NCBI RefSeq assembly: GCF_014489635.1
Contig: NZ_CP060828.1
Coordinates: 8,668,001 to 8,732,000, forward strand
Length of the DNA: 64,000 bases
Source of the DNA: Streptomyces roseirectus
GTDB lineage: Bacteria > Actinomycetota > Actinomycetes > Streptomycetales > Streptomycetaceae
Reading direction: 5' to 3'
The notes beneath the pieces were generated by a model. The model saw only the letters and a program-made list of their open reading frames with translations. It ran no database searches and had not been told where the DNA came from. The position numbers were made by a program, and so were the translations under genes. Position 1 is the first letter of the stretch, and the number at the start of each line of letters is the position of its first letter. This document shows, in pieces, positions 24,107-32,434 of this stretch.

Positions 24107-25183
24107 TCACGGCACCCCCGGCTCCCGCCCCTCGAACGCGCCGCGCAGTACGCCCAGCACCCCGTCGACGGTCACCTCACGCGGATTCGGGTAGGCCGTC
24201 CCCACAGCCAACTCCGCCGCGCGCCCCAAGTCTCCCTCAACCAGCCCGAGTTCACCCAGCGACCTGGGTGCCCCGAGCCGCCCGCACCACCCCCACAGCG
24301 CCCCCACCGGATCCCGGGAGTCACCGAGCGCCCGCCCCAGCCGCTCCAACGCCCCCGGCGCGGCAGGGGAGTTGAACGCGAGGACGTACGGCAGCAGCAC
24401 CGTGTGCGTCTCGGCGTGCGGCAGCCCGAAACTCCCGCCCAGCACGTGCGCCAGCTTGTGGTGCAGCCCCATGACGGTCGCCCCCAGCACCGCCCCGCAC
24501 AGCCACGCCCCGTACAGCGCCCGCCCCCGAGCCGCCAAGTCCCCCGGATCCGCGGCGACGTCGGGCAACGCCCCCACCATCGCCCGCACCCCCTCCTCCG
24601 CCATCAGCGCGACCAGCGGCGACACCCCCGGCGCGTACAGCCCCTCGGCGGCGTGCGCGAGCGCGTTCACCCCGCTCACCACCGACAGGCCCACCGGCAT
24701 CCCCACGGTCAGCGAGGGGTCGTACACCACAGCGCGCGGCAGCACCACCAGGTCCCGCCCCGTACGCTTCACCCCGCCCTCGGTGAGCCCCCACACCGGC
24801 GTCATCTCCGAGCCCGAGTACGTCGTCGGCACGGCGACCAACGGCAGCCCGGTCCGCAGCGCGAGCGCCTTGCCGAGCCCGATCGCCGAACCCCCGCCCA
24901 CGGCCACACACCCGTCGGCCCGCAGCGATTCCGCCACCTCGACGGCCCGCCCGGCGACCTCGGCGGGGACATGCATCCGCGCCCCGGCGTGCACCCCCAC
25001 GCACACCGCCCCCAGCGCACGGGCGACCTCCCCGGCGACCGGGGCCCCGCGCTCCCCGCTCACCACCAACACCCGCTCCAGACCCAGCCGTTCGACCTCC
25101 CCCGGCACCGCGTCCAGCGCCGCCCCGGCCCGCAGGACCACCCGCGAACCCGGCATGTCGTGCACGAACTCCACGCCGCTCAC
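24107..25183 (-). CDS. Maleylacetate reductase
   Basis: An iron-containing alcohol-dehydrogenase-family enzyme of 358 residues that reduces maleylacetate to 3-oxoadipate with NAD(P)H. The nucleotide-binding pattern GGGSAIGLGKALALRT lies near residue 95 and PTTYSGSEMTPVWG near 120. The metal-site helix shows ALAHAAEGLYAP near 185 and GLHHKLAHVLGG near 245, with PHAETHTVLLPY after it. The GTG at 25183 overlaps the dioxygenase stop, so the two are coupled. It is the last enzyme of the hydroxyquinol branch, feeding the beta-ketoadipate pathway and the citric acid cycle. Confidence 0.93.
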   Translation of the reverse strand: MSGVEFVHDMPGSRVVLRAGAALDAVPGEVERLGLERVLVVSGERGAPVAGEVARALGAVCVGVHAGARMHVPAEVAGRAVEVAESLRADGCVAVGGGSAIGLGKALALRTGLPLVAVPTTYSGSEMTPVWGLTEGGVKRTGRDLVVLPRAVVYDPSLTVGMPVGLSVVSGVNALAHAAEGLYAPGVSPLVALMAEEGVRAMVGALPDVAADPGDLAARGRALYGAWLCGAVLGATVMGLHHKLAHVLGGSFGLPHAETHTVLLPYVLAFNSPAAPGALERLGRALGDSRDPVGALWGWCGRLGAPRSLGELGLVEGDLGRAAELAVGTAYPNPREVTVDGVLGVLRGAFEGREPGVP

Positions 25184-26031
25184 CGCGGGGCGAGGACGAG
25201 ATCGAACCGCGCGTGCCTGAAGGGGGTCGCCACCCCGAACTCCCCCGCCAGGACAGGGTCGTCGGTCGCCGTGAAGTCCTGCACCAGGCTCTCCTTCACC
25301 GCGAACACCGCGTCGGAGTCCAGGTAGTCGCCGCCCGCGACGAAGATGTGCGTGGTGACCGGCACATGCCCCTCGGCGGACGCGATGAAGTGGATGTGCG
25401 CCGGCCGGTACGGGTGCCTGCCGGTCGCCCGCAGCAGCGCGCCGACCGGACCGTCCGTCGGGATCGGGTACGCGCTCGGCACGCACGTCCGGAACCAGAA
25501 CCGGCCCTCGCCGTCGGCTGTGAACAGCCCGCGCCCGTTGCCCGGCGGCTGGACGTCCGGCTGCTGCACGTCGTAGAAGCCCTCGGCGTTCGCCTGCCAC
25601 ACGTCGAGGACCGCGCCCGGCAGGGGAGTGCCGTCGGCGGACAGCACCCGGCCGCTCACCACGCACGGCTCACCGCTGCCCGTCAGGTCGATGTCCGCGC
25701 CGAGTTCACGCACCGGCGACTCGGTCATGTGGAACGGTCCGAGCACCGTCGACTCCGTGCCGGGACCGGCGTCCTCGTGGACCGTCTCGACCAGCATCGA
25801 CACGCCCAGCACGTCCGACAGCAGGATGAACTCCTGCCGCGTGTCCGTGCACGCCTGCCCCGTCGCCGTCAGGAACCCGACCGCCCGCTCCCACTCCTCA
25901 CCGGTCAGCCCCGTCTCCCGCACGAAGTCGTGCAGATGCCGGGTCAGCGAGTCCAGCAGCTCCCGCAGCCGGGGATCGGACGTACCGGCGAAGCTCGCGA
26001 CGACCGACTCGGTCAGGTCCTGCGTACTCAT
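25180..26031 (-). CDS. Hydroxyquinol 1,2-dioxygenase (intradiol)
   Basis: A 283-residue non-haem Fe(III) enzyme that opens hydroxyquinol (1,2,4-trihydroxybenzene) to maleylacetate. The N-terminal helical domain, which binds lipid in this family, spans about 1-90. The catalytic beta sandwich holds iron ligands in AEGFYDVQ (Tyr), HPYRPAHIHF (Tyr and His) and TTHIFV (His), in the usual two-Tyr, two-His order. LGPFH near residue 98 is typical of hydroxyquinol rather than catechol enzymes. It lies nine bases after the monooxygenase stop and overlaps the reductase start, forming a three-gene operon for resorcinol-type aromatics. Confidence 0.92.
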   Translation of the reverse strand: MSTQDLTESVVASFAGTSDPRLRELLDSLTRHLHDFVRETGLTGEEWERAVGFLTATGQACTDTRQEFILLSDVLGVSMLVETVHEDAGPGTESTVLGPFHMTESPVRELGADIDLTGSGEPCVVSGRVLSADGTPLPGAVLDVWQANAEGFYDVQQPDVQPPGNGRGLFTADGEGRFWFRTCVPSAYPIPTDGPVGALLRATGRHPYRPAHIHFIASAEGHVPVTTHIFVAGGDYLDSDAVFAVKESLVQDFTATDDPVLAGEFGVATPFRHARFDLVLAPR

Positions 26032-26040
26032 ACGACTCCC

Positions 26041-27783
26041 TCAACCCCGCCCGAGAACCCGCCCGAGCGCGTCCGACAACCGCCGCCCAGCATCCTGTGC
26101 CGCCCCGGCGTGCCGGAACGCGACATACCCGTCCGGCCGCACGAGCAGCACGCCCGCGTCCGAGACCTCCCGCAGCCGGGCCCAGTCCCCGTACGGGTCC
26201 TCGTACTCCTGCCCGGGACCGATCACCACGGACGCGAGCCCCAGCTCGCCGGCGGCGCGCACCCACTCCTCGCCGCCGATGCCGGTCAGCACCGTGAACC
26301 GGCCCTTGCCGACCGTGTCCAGCGTCGACAGCGTCCGCGTCCCGGACGTGATCCAGGCGTGCGGGAGCTTCGCGCCGGGCCGCGACGAGGGCTGGTGGTA
26401 CAGCTCGGGGTCCCGGTCGAACCCGGGGTCGGGCGTGCCGTCCGGGACGACCGCGTCGGAGTCGTAGCGCTGGTTGAGGTCCACGCCGTGCGCGTTGAAC
26501 TCGTACGCCTTGAACGCGATCGCCTCCCGCAGCCGCTCCCGGCGCTTCTCCGCCGCCGCCCCCGTGTCCTTGCGGGAGGCGATGTTGGCGTGCAGCTGCT
26601 CCGGCGTCTGCGGGGCGAGCAGGTCGAGGGCGTCGAACACCGGGGCCGTCTCGCCGATCGACTTGTTGGCGCGCGTGACGATCTGCCGCCCGATGGGCGC
26701 GCGTTCCGCGCTGTACGTGTCGAGCAACCTCGGGCTCGCCGTGCCCTCCAGGACCAGCTTCAGCTTCCACGCCAGGTTGTAGGCATCCTGGATGGAGGTG
26801 TTGGAGCCGAGCCCGTTGGACGGCGGGTGCCGGTGCACGGCGTCCCCGGCACAGAACACCCGGCCGTTGGAGTAGGTCTCCGCGTACAGGTCGTTGACCG
26901 TCCACGCCGACGACGACTTGATCGTCACCGGGATCTCGTCGTCCCCGATCAGCTTCCGGACGACCGACTCGGCGTACTCCGTCGTCAGGTCGGGCGCGCC
27001 CGCCGTCACGTCGTACCCCCACACGATCAGCCACTCGTGCCACGGCCGCACGCACCGCACCAGGCCCGCGCCGATCCCGCCGACCGTCGCGCCCGGCGTC
27101 AGCACCCAGTACAGGGTGGACGGCCGGTGCGCGGTGTACTGGGTCAGGTCCGCGTCGAAGACGATGTTGACGCTGCCCGCCACGCCCATCCGGCCGACCG
27201 TCGGCAGCCCGGCGTCCTCGGCGACCTGCGAACGGCCGCCGTCCGCGCCGATCAGGTACTTCGCGCGGATCGTGTACTCGTCGCCGCGCACCCGGTCCTC
27301 GACGGTCACCGTCACGCCGAACTCGTCCTGGACGAACGACTTGTAGACCGTGCTGTACCGCAGCACCGTGCCGCGCGCGACGGCCGCGTCCACCAGGACC
27401 GGTTCCATCAGGTGCTGCGGCATGTCGCACATGCGGGTCGGGCTCGCGAGGTCGTGGGCGGCCTGGACGAGGGGGTCGTTGCCCCAGGAGCGCAGCCGGC
27501 CCAGCTCCTCGCCGGCCAGGCTCGTGCAGAACGTCGTGTTCCCCATCAGGTGCTGCGGCGTCGCCTTCGCGATCACCTCGTCCTCGACGCCGAGGTCCCG
27601 CAGGACCTCCATCGTCCGCTGGTTCGTGATGTGCGCGCGGGGCGTGTCCGCGAGGCTCGCGTACCGGGTGACGACCATGTTCGCCACGCCGTACGTGCTC
27701 AGCGCCAGCGCCGCCGAGGCGCCGGCGGGGCCGCTGCCCACGATCAGGACGTCGGTCACGACATCGGGCTGGACGGTGTGCAC
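26041..27783 (-). CDS. FAD-dependent aromatic monooxygenase (resorcinol/phenol hydroxylase type)
   Basis: A 580-residue group A flavin hydroxylase. The FAD Rossmann motif VLIVGSGPAGASAAL lies near residue 13. The DG motif is LIGADGGRSQVAE near residue 175, and GDAVHRHPPSNGLGSNTSIQDAYNLAW near 300 binds the FAD ribityl and pyrophosphate. A C-terminal thioredoxin-like domain follows. The closest known functions are 2,4-dichlorophenol and resorcinol hydroxylases. Beside hydroxyquinol dioxygenase and maleylacetate reductase the likely reaction is resorcinol to hydroxyquinol. The GTG at 27783 lies eight bases after CGGAG. It is divergent from the regulator at 27925 across a 141-bp promoter region containing the small palindrome TGTTAAACA (27893-27901). 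Confidence 0.88.
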   Translation of the reverse strand: MHTVQPDVVTDVLIVGSGPAGASAALALSTYGVANMVVTRYASLADTPRAHITNQRTMEVLRDLGVEDEVIAKATPQHLMGNTTFCTSLAGEELGRLRSWGNDPLVQAAHDLASPTRMCDMPQHLMEPVLVDAAVARGTVLRYSTVYKSFVQDEFGVTVTVEDRVRGDEYTIRAKYLIGADGGRSQVAEDAGLPTVGRMGVAGSVNIVFDADLTQYTAHRPSTLYWVLTPGATVGGIGAGLVRCVRPWHEWLIVWGYDVTAGAPDLTTEYAESVVRKLIGDDEIPVTIKSSSAWTVNDLYAETYSNGRVFCAGDAVHRHPPSNGLGSNTSIQDAYNLAWKLKLVLEGTASPRLLDTYSAERAPIGRQIVTRANKSIGETAPVFDALDLLAPQTPEQLHANIASRKDTGAAAEKRRERLREAIAFKAYEFNAHGVDLNQRYDSDAVVPDGTPDPGFDRDPELYHQPSSRPGAKLPHAWITSGTRTLSTLDTVGKGRFTVLTGIGGEEWVRAAGELGLASVVIGPGQEYEDPYGDWARLREVSDAGVLLVRPDGYVAFRHAGAAQDAGRRLSDALGRVLGRG

Positions 27784-27924
27784 GGCAACGCTCCGGAAGG
27801 GAAGTGAGGGGGACCTCCCAAGATCGTGAACCCTCGCGGGCCCGCGCGGGTGTATCAATCCGAGACACTTGCGCGTAGCCCGCTTGGTTGTCTGTTAAAC
27901 ATTCCCGATACGGTGAGGAGCGCT

Positions 27925-30144
27925 ATGACGACCGCAGAACACCTCCCCTCCCTCACCCGCCTGCGCCACGCCCGCGCCCGGTTCCTCGCCGGGCGCCCCC
28001 TGCCCGAGGACCTGCCGCAGGAGGTCGTCTCCGCCTGGCGCCGCGCCCGCTTCCACGGAGTACGACAGGACGCGACCTGCGAGAAACCGCAGCTCAACGA
28101 CGTCCCCCCACTCCTGGAAGCGGCCCGCCCGATCCTGGACCGACTCGCCCCCACCCTCGACGACCGCACCGTCCTCCTCCTCACGGACGCACGCCTACGA
28201 GTCCTCTGGATCAGCACCCACCACCCCCACGCGCGCGCCGACCTCTCGGAAGAACAAGTCGGCCCCAACAGCGCCGCCCTCGCCCTCCGCACCGACCGCC
28301 GCGCCGAACTCCACGGCCCCGAACACTTCCTCGACGCCTGGCAACACCTCTCATCCATCAGCGTCCCCCTCCACACCCCGGACACCCCCCGCCCCACCGG
28401 CACACTCACCGTCGCCACCCGCCTGTGCGAGGCCTGCGGCGCCCACGACCAGACACCACAGCCCCCCACAACGCCGCCGACACCGGCACCGGCCGAGCCG
28501 ACCGGGCACCGTCCAGCGGCCTCTGCACCCGCCTCACCGACCGCACCGCGCCCGGCGACGGCACCCACGCTCGACGCACCGGCCGCGCCGCTCCGGGCGG
28601 AGGTTCCGGGGTCTGGTTCACCGGCTGAGCGTCGTTCGGTGGTGGCGTCCGTGTCGGGGTCGGAGTCTGATGCGGCGGCCGGGTCCTGCTCGGTGTCTGT
28701 GTCCGGCTCGCTGATCGCGCCGAGCCCGGTGGCGGCACCCGCGCTCGACGCACCGGCCGCGCCGCTCCGGGCGGAGACTCCGGGGTCTGGTTCACCGGCT
28801 GTGTCCCGCCCGGTGTCGGCGCCTGCTTCCGGCTCGCCGGCCTCGCCTCGCCCCGCGATGGTGTCGGGGTCCGGTGAGCCGGTGGTGTCCCGCTCCGCGG
28901 TGGCGGCCGTGCCTGGTTCGCCGGCCGCGCTTCATCCCGCGACGGCTCCCGCGCCTGGTTCGCCGGTCGTGCCGTCCCTCGGGACAGACCCCGTGTCCGA
29001 CTTGTCGCATCCCGCTGCGGCCTCTGCCGTCTCCGACTCCCCGGCTCCCTGCCCCGCCGCCCACTCCCCGGCCGCCCACTTCGCGGCGGGTTTCGCCGAA
29101 GCCGCCGCGGCGGCGGTCGAGGCTGCGTTGGCGGCGCGTTCCGCCGGGCCGGAGCGGGTTTTGTTGGATGCCTATCTGGCGGCACGTACGGGGGAGCGGC
29201 CGGTGGTGGCGTTCGGGGGGCATCATCGGCTTGTGGATGAGGTGGCGTCGCGGATGCTGACGCCGGAGGATCTGGATGTGCTGGAGCGGGCGGCCCGGCG
29301 GGCGCCGGATGCGGGGCGGGTGAGGGTTGCGGGGAGGGGTGTGGAGTTGATCCCGGTGCGGAGGGGTGCGGCGAACGTGGGGGTGGTCGCGGTGCTGGAA
29401 CCGGCGGCCGACAAGCCCGTCCCCACGCCCGATCGCCCGCACCCCCCGCTGCTCATCACCGGCGAACGGGGCACCGGCAAGACCACCCTGGCCCGCGAAC
29501 TCGCCCCGGACGCAAGGACGGTGGACGCGGCGGAGGGTGAACTCGGCGACGCCGTCGAGGAACTGACGGCCGGTCACCCCCTGATCATCCGTCACGCCGA
29601 ACGCCTCACCCCGCCCGACACCGCCGCCCTCAACTCCCTCCTCGACGCCGACCCCACCGCCCCCCTGCTCGCCACCTACACCCCCGGCACACCACCGGGC
29701 CCCTGCCTCCAGCGGCTCCTGGACGTCCTGGGCGCCCGCACCCTAGCCCTCCCGGCGCTGCGTGAACGCCCGGAGGGCATACCCGAGTTGCTGAAGACGG
29801 GCGCCCCGAAAACCCCGCCGGGACACCCCCCGCTCACCTGGTCCCTGGACGCCCTGCGCGCCCTGGAACGCCACCCGTGGCCCGGCAACCTCACCGAACT
29901 CGCCCACGTCGTCCACACGGTGGCCCACGACCGCCGCCTCACGGGCCCCGTCCGCAGGGCGGAACTCCCGGACGCGGTGCGAGAGGGCCCGGCGCACCGA
30001 CCGCTCAGCCCGATGGAGGACGCGGAGCGCACCGCGATCCTCGGCGCCCTGGAACGGCACGGCGGCAACAAGGCGCGCGCGGCGGCGGCACTGGGCATCG
30101 GGAGGGCAACTCTGTACCGGAAACTGCGCAGTTACCGGGTCTGA
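27925..30144 (+). CDS. Fis-type activator: GAF-like sensor, degenerate AAA+ domain, repetitive linker
   Basis: A 739-residue regulator built like the AcoR/bacterial enhancer-binding group. Residues 1-160 form a GAF-like sensor (VLLLTDARLRVLWIS, SEEQVGPNSAALAL, SSISVPLHTP). Residues about 165-395 are a Pro/Ala/Ser-rich linker with internal repeats. From about 500, a Walker A (ITGERGTGKTTLARE) begins a reduced AAA+ domain. Its Walker B position is HPLIIRHAERL without the acidic pair, and the sigma-54 GAFTGA loop is absent. The C-terminus is a Fis helix-turn-helix (NKARAAAALGIGRATLYRKL). Streptomyces lack sigma-54, so it must act differently. ATG 27925 follows GAGGAG. It is divergent from the hydroxyquinol operon and probably controls it in response to an aromatic ligand (inference). 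Confidence 0.85.
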   Translation: MTTAEHLPSLTRLRHARARFLAGRPLPEDLPQEVVSAWRRARFHGVRQDATCEKPQLNDVPPLLEAARPILDRLAPTLDDRTVLLLTDARLRVLWISTHHPHARADLSEEQVGPNSAALALRTDRRAELHGPEHFLDAWQHLSSISVPLHTPDTPRPTGTLTVATRLCEACGAHDQTPQPPTTPPTPAPAEPTGHRPAASAPASPTAPRPATAPTLDAPAAPLRAEVPGSGSPAERRSVVASVSGSESDAAAGSCSVSVSGSLIAPSPVAAPALDAPAAPLRAETPGSGSPAVSRPVSAPASGSPASPRPAMVSGSGEPVVSRSAVAAVPGSPAALHPATAPAPGSPVVPSLGTDPVSDLSHPAAASAVSDSPAPCPAAHSPAAHFAAGFAEAAAAAVEAALAARSAGPERVLLDAYLAARTGERPVVAFGGHHRLVDEVASRMLTPEDLDVLERAARRAPDAGRVRVAGRGVELIPVRRGAANVGVVAVLEPAADKPVPTPDRPHPPLLITGERGTGKTTLARELAPDARTVDAAEGELGDAVEELTAGHPLIIRHAERLTPPDTAALNSLLDADPTAPLLATYTPGTPPGPCLQRLLDVLGARTLALPALRERPEGIPELLKTGAPKTPPGHPPLTWSLDALRALERHPWPGNLTELAHVVHTVAHDRRLTGPVRRAELPDAVREGPAHRPLSPMEDAERTAILGALERHGGNKARAAAALGIGRATLYRKLRSYRV
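28561..28800 (+). repeat. 66-bp near-perfect direct repeat inside the Fis-type regulator gene
   Basis: Positions 28561-28626 and 28735-28800 are 174 bp apart and differ at about three bases. Both encode LDAPAAPLRAE-x-PGSGSPA. 174 is a multiple of three, so the frame is kept. Weaker copies of the SGSP-AxxRP pattern continue to about 29030. This suggests in-frame slippage or recombination extending the linker. Confidence 0.85.
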
Positions 30145-30200
30145 CCCGTCAACTCGCCCTGTCCGTAAGCCGATTGAGATCATCCGGTCTTTCCCGAGTC

Positions 30201-30228
30201 TTGACTGCGCGCCGGGTCCGCCTAGATC
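30201..30228 (+). promoter_or_regulatory. Candidate sigma-70-type promoter of the secreted metallohydrolase
   Basis: TTGACT at 30201 and TAGATC at 30223 are separated by 16 bases, resembling a housekeeping (HrdB) promoter. They lie about 75 bp upstream of the ATG at 30302. Confidence 0.45.
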
Positions 30229-30301
30229 CTCATCCGTGAAGATCTTGCGACGGTCATGACAATTCCGTGGACCGCGCCCCGCCGACCTTGAGGGACCGCC
30301 C

Positions 30302-32347
30302 ATGACCACGGCCGGACGCAGACGCGTCACCCTGCTCGCCCTCCTGCTGCTCGTGCTGGCGACAGCCCTGGTGCCCACGAGGAGTTCGGCCGCCACCGAC
30401 TGGTGGACCCCGGCCGCGCGCCCCTCCCCGGACGTCCGGATCGACGTCACGGGCGAGCCGTTCACCGGCACGAACGCGGCCGGCGAGGTGCGCGGCTTCG
30501 TCGACGCCCACAACCACCTCTTCTCCAACGAGGCGTTCGGCGGCCGCCTGATCTGCGGCAAGGTGTTCTCCGAGGCCGGCGTCGCGGACGCCCTCAAGGA
30601 CTGCCCGGAGCACTACCCGGACGGCACCCTCGCGATCTTCGACTACATCACCCACGGCGGCGACGGCAAGCACGACCCGACCGGCTGGCCCACCTTCAAG
30701 GACTGGCCCGCCTACGACTCGATGACCCACCAGGCCAACTACTACGCCTGGGTCGAGCGCGCCTGGCGCGGCGGCCAGCGCGTCCTGGTCAACGACCTCG
30801 TCACCAACGGCGTGATCTGCTCGGTCTACTTCTTCAAGGACCGCTCCTGCGACGAGATGACGTCGATCCGCCTCCAGGCGAAGCTGACGTACGACCTCCA
30901 GGCGTTCATCGACCGGCAGTACGGCGGCACCGGCAAGGGCTGGTTCCGCGTTGTCACCGACAGCGCGCAGGCCCGCAAGGTCATCGAGCAGGGCAAGCTG
31001 GCCGTCATCCTGGGCGTCGAGACGTCCGAGCCGTTCGGCTGCAAGCAGGTCCTCGACATCGCCCAGTGCTCCAAGGAGGACATCGACAAGGGTCTCGACG
31101 AGCTGTACGCGCTCGGCGTGCGCTCGATGTTCCTGTGCCACAAGTTCGACAACGCGCTGTGCGGCGTCCGCTTCGACGAGGGCGGCCTCGGCACCGCCAT
31201 CAACGTCGGCCAGTTCCTGTCCACCGGCACCTTCTGGCAGACCGAGAAGTGCACCACCGCGATGCACGACAACCCGATCAACGGCGCCACCTCCCCGGCC
31301 GAGGAGGAACTGCCGGACGGCGTCGAGGTGCCCGACTACGTGTCCGACGCCCAGTGCAACAAGCGGGGGCTGACCGAACTCGGCGAGTACGCGGTGCGCG
31401 GCATGATGCAGCGCGAGATGATGCTGGAGATCGACCACATGAGCGTCAAGGCCACCGGCCGGGTGCTCGACATCTTCGAGTCCGCGTCCTACCCCGGCGT
31501 GCTGTCCTCGCACAGCTGGATGGACCTCAAGTGGACCGAGCGGGTCTACGCGCTCGGCGGCTTCGTCGCCCAGTACATGCACGGCACCGAGGAGTTCGTG
31601 AAGGAGGCCGGCCGCACGGACGCCCTGCGCGAGAAGTACGGCGTCGGCTACGGCTTCGGCACCGACTTCAACGGCGTCGGCTCCCACCCCGGCCCGCGCG
31701 GTGAGACGGCGTCCAAGGTGACCTACCCCTTCACCAGCGTCGACGGCGGCTCGGTCATCGACCGGCAGACCAGCGGGCAGCGCACCTTCGACATCAACAC
31801 CGACGGCGCCGCCCACGCCGGGATGATCCCCGACTGGATCGAGGACATCCGCAGGTCCGGCGGCCAGGACGCGGTGGGCGACCTCTTCCGGGGCGCCGAG
31901 TCCTACCTCGGCACCTGGGGCGCCACCGAGGGCCACCAGGCCGGCGTCAACCTCGCCCGCACCGGCACCGCGACCGCGACGGCCACCTTCTCCGAGTCCA
32001 ACCCGTTCACCAGCTACCGGCCCGACCGCGCGATCGACGGCGACCCCGCCACGCGCTGGGCGAGCGACTGGAGTGACGACCAGTCCTGGCAGGTCGACCT
32101 CGGCGCCACCCACCTGGTCAGCCGGGTGACCCTCGACTGGGAGCGCGCGTACGGCAAGGCGTACCGGATCGACCTCTCCTCGGACGGCGTCAACTGGCGT
32201 ACCGCGTGGTCCACTTCGGCCGGTGACGGCGGCCTCGACACCGCCCGCTTCACCGCGACCCCGGCCCGCCACGTCCGCGTCCAGGGCCTCCAGCGGGGCA
32301 CGCAGTGGGGCTACTCCCTGTACGAAGTCGGCGTCCACAGCCGCTGA
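30302..32347 (+). CDS. Secreted metal-dependent hydrolase with C-terminal discoidin (F5/8 type C) domain
   Basis: A 681-residue exported protein with signal peptide RRRVTLLALLLLVLATALV and cleavage near SSA-AT. The catalytic part is an amidohydrolase/membrane-dipeptidase-like TIM barrel. The metal-binding motif is VDAHNHLF near residue 68. Further likely ligands are in AVILGVETSEPFG, MLEIDHMSVK, VLSSHSWMDLKW and FGTDFNGVGSHPG. Residues about 548-680 form a coagulation-factor 5/8 type C (CBM32-like) domain (DGDPATRWASDW, WQVDLG), which usually binds sugars. The substrate is unknown; a cell-wall or glycan-linked peptide is possible. A bidirectional terminator separates it from the convergent SdrD-repeat gene. 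Start supported by AGGGA. Confidence 0.85.
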   Translation: MTTAGRRRVTLLALLLLVLATALVPTRSSAATDWWTPAARPSPDVRIDVTGEPFTGTNAAGEVRGFVDAHNHLFSNEAFGGRLICGKVFSEAGVADALKDCPEHYPDGTLAIFDYITHGGDGKHDPTGWPTFKDWPAYDSMTHQANYYAWVERAWRGGQRVLVNDLVTNGVICSVYFFKDRSCDEMTSIRLQAKLTYDLQAFIDRQYGGTGKGWFRVVTDSAQARKVIEQGKLAVILGVETSEPFGCKQVLDIAQCSKEDIDKGLDELYALGVRSMFLCHKFDNALCGVRFDEGGLGTAINVGQFLSTGTFWQTEKCTTAMHDNPINGATSPAEEELPDGVEVPDYVSDAQCNKRGLTELGEYAVRGMMQREMMLEIDHMSVKATGRVLDIFESASYPGVLSSHSWMDLKWTERVYALGGFVAQYMHGTEEFVKEAGRTDALREKYGVGYGFGTDFNGVGSHPGPRGETASKVTYPFTSVDGGSVIDRQTSGQRTFDINTDGAAHAGMIPDWIEDIRRSGGQDAVGDLFRGAESYLGTWGATEGHQAGVNLARTGTATATATFSESNPFTSYRPDRAIDGDPATRWASDWSDDQSWQVDLGATHLVSRVTLDWERAYGKAYRIDLSSDGVNWRTAWSTSAGDGGLDTARFTATPARHVRVQGLQRGTQWGYSLYEVGVHSR

Positions 32348-32383
32348 GTGACGAGACGTCAGCCATGACGTGACGCGACGACA

Positions 32384-32417
32384 GGGCCGCGCACCGGTGA
32401 ACTCCGGTGCGCGGCCC
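32384..32417 (+). terminator. Bidirectional terminator, 14-bp perfect stem
   Basis: GGGCCGCGCACCGG and CCGGTGCGCGGCCC pair perfectly around TGAACT. It lies 37 bp past one stop codon and 18 bp before the convergent one, so it can end both transcripts. Confidence 0.88.
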
Positions 32418-32434
32418 GTCGGTCAGTCAGGGGA

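Noticed and set aside
27925..30144. Sigma-54-dependent activator annotation
   Set aside because: The GAFTGA loop and intact Walker B are missing, so a sigma-54 role is not supported.
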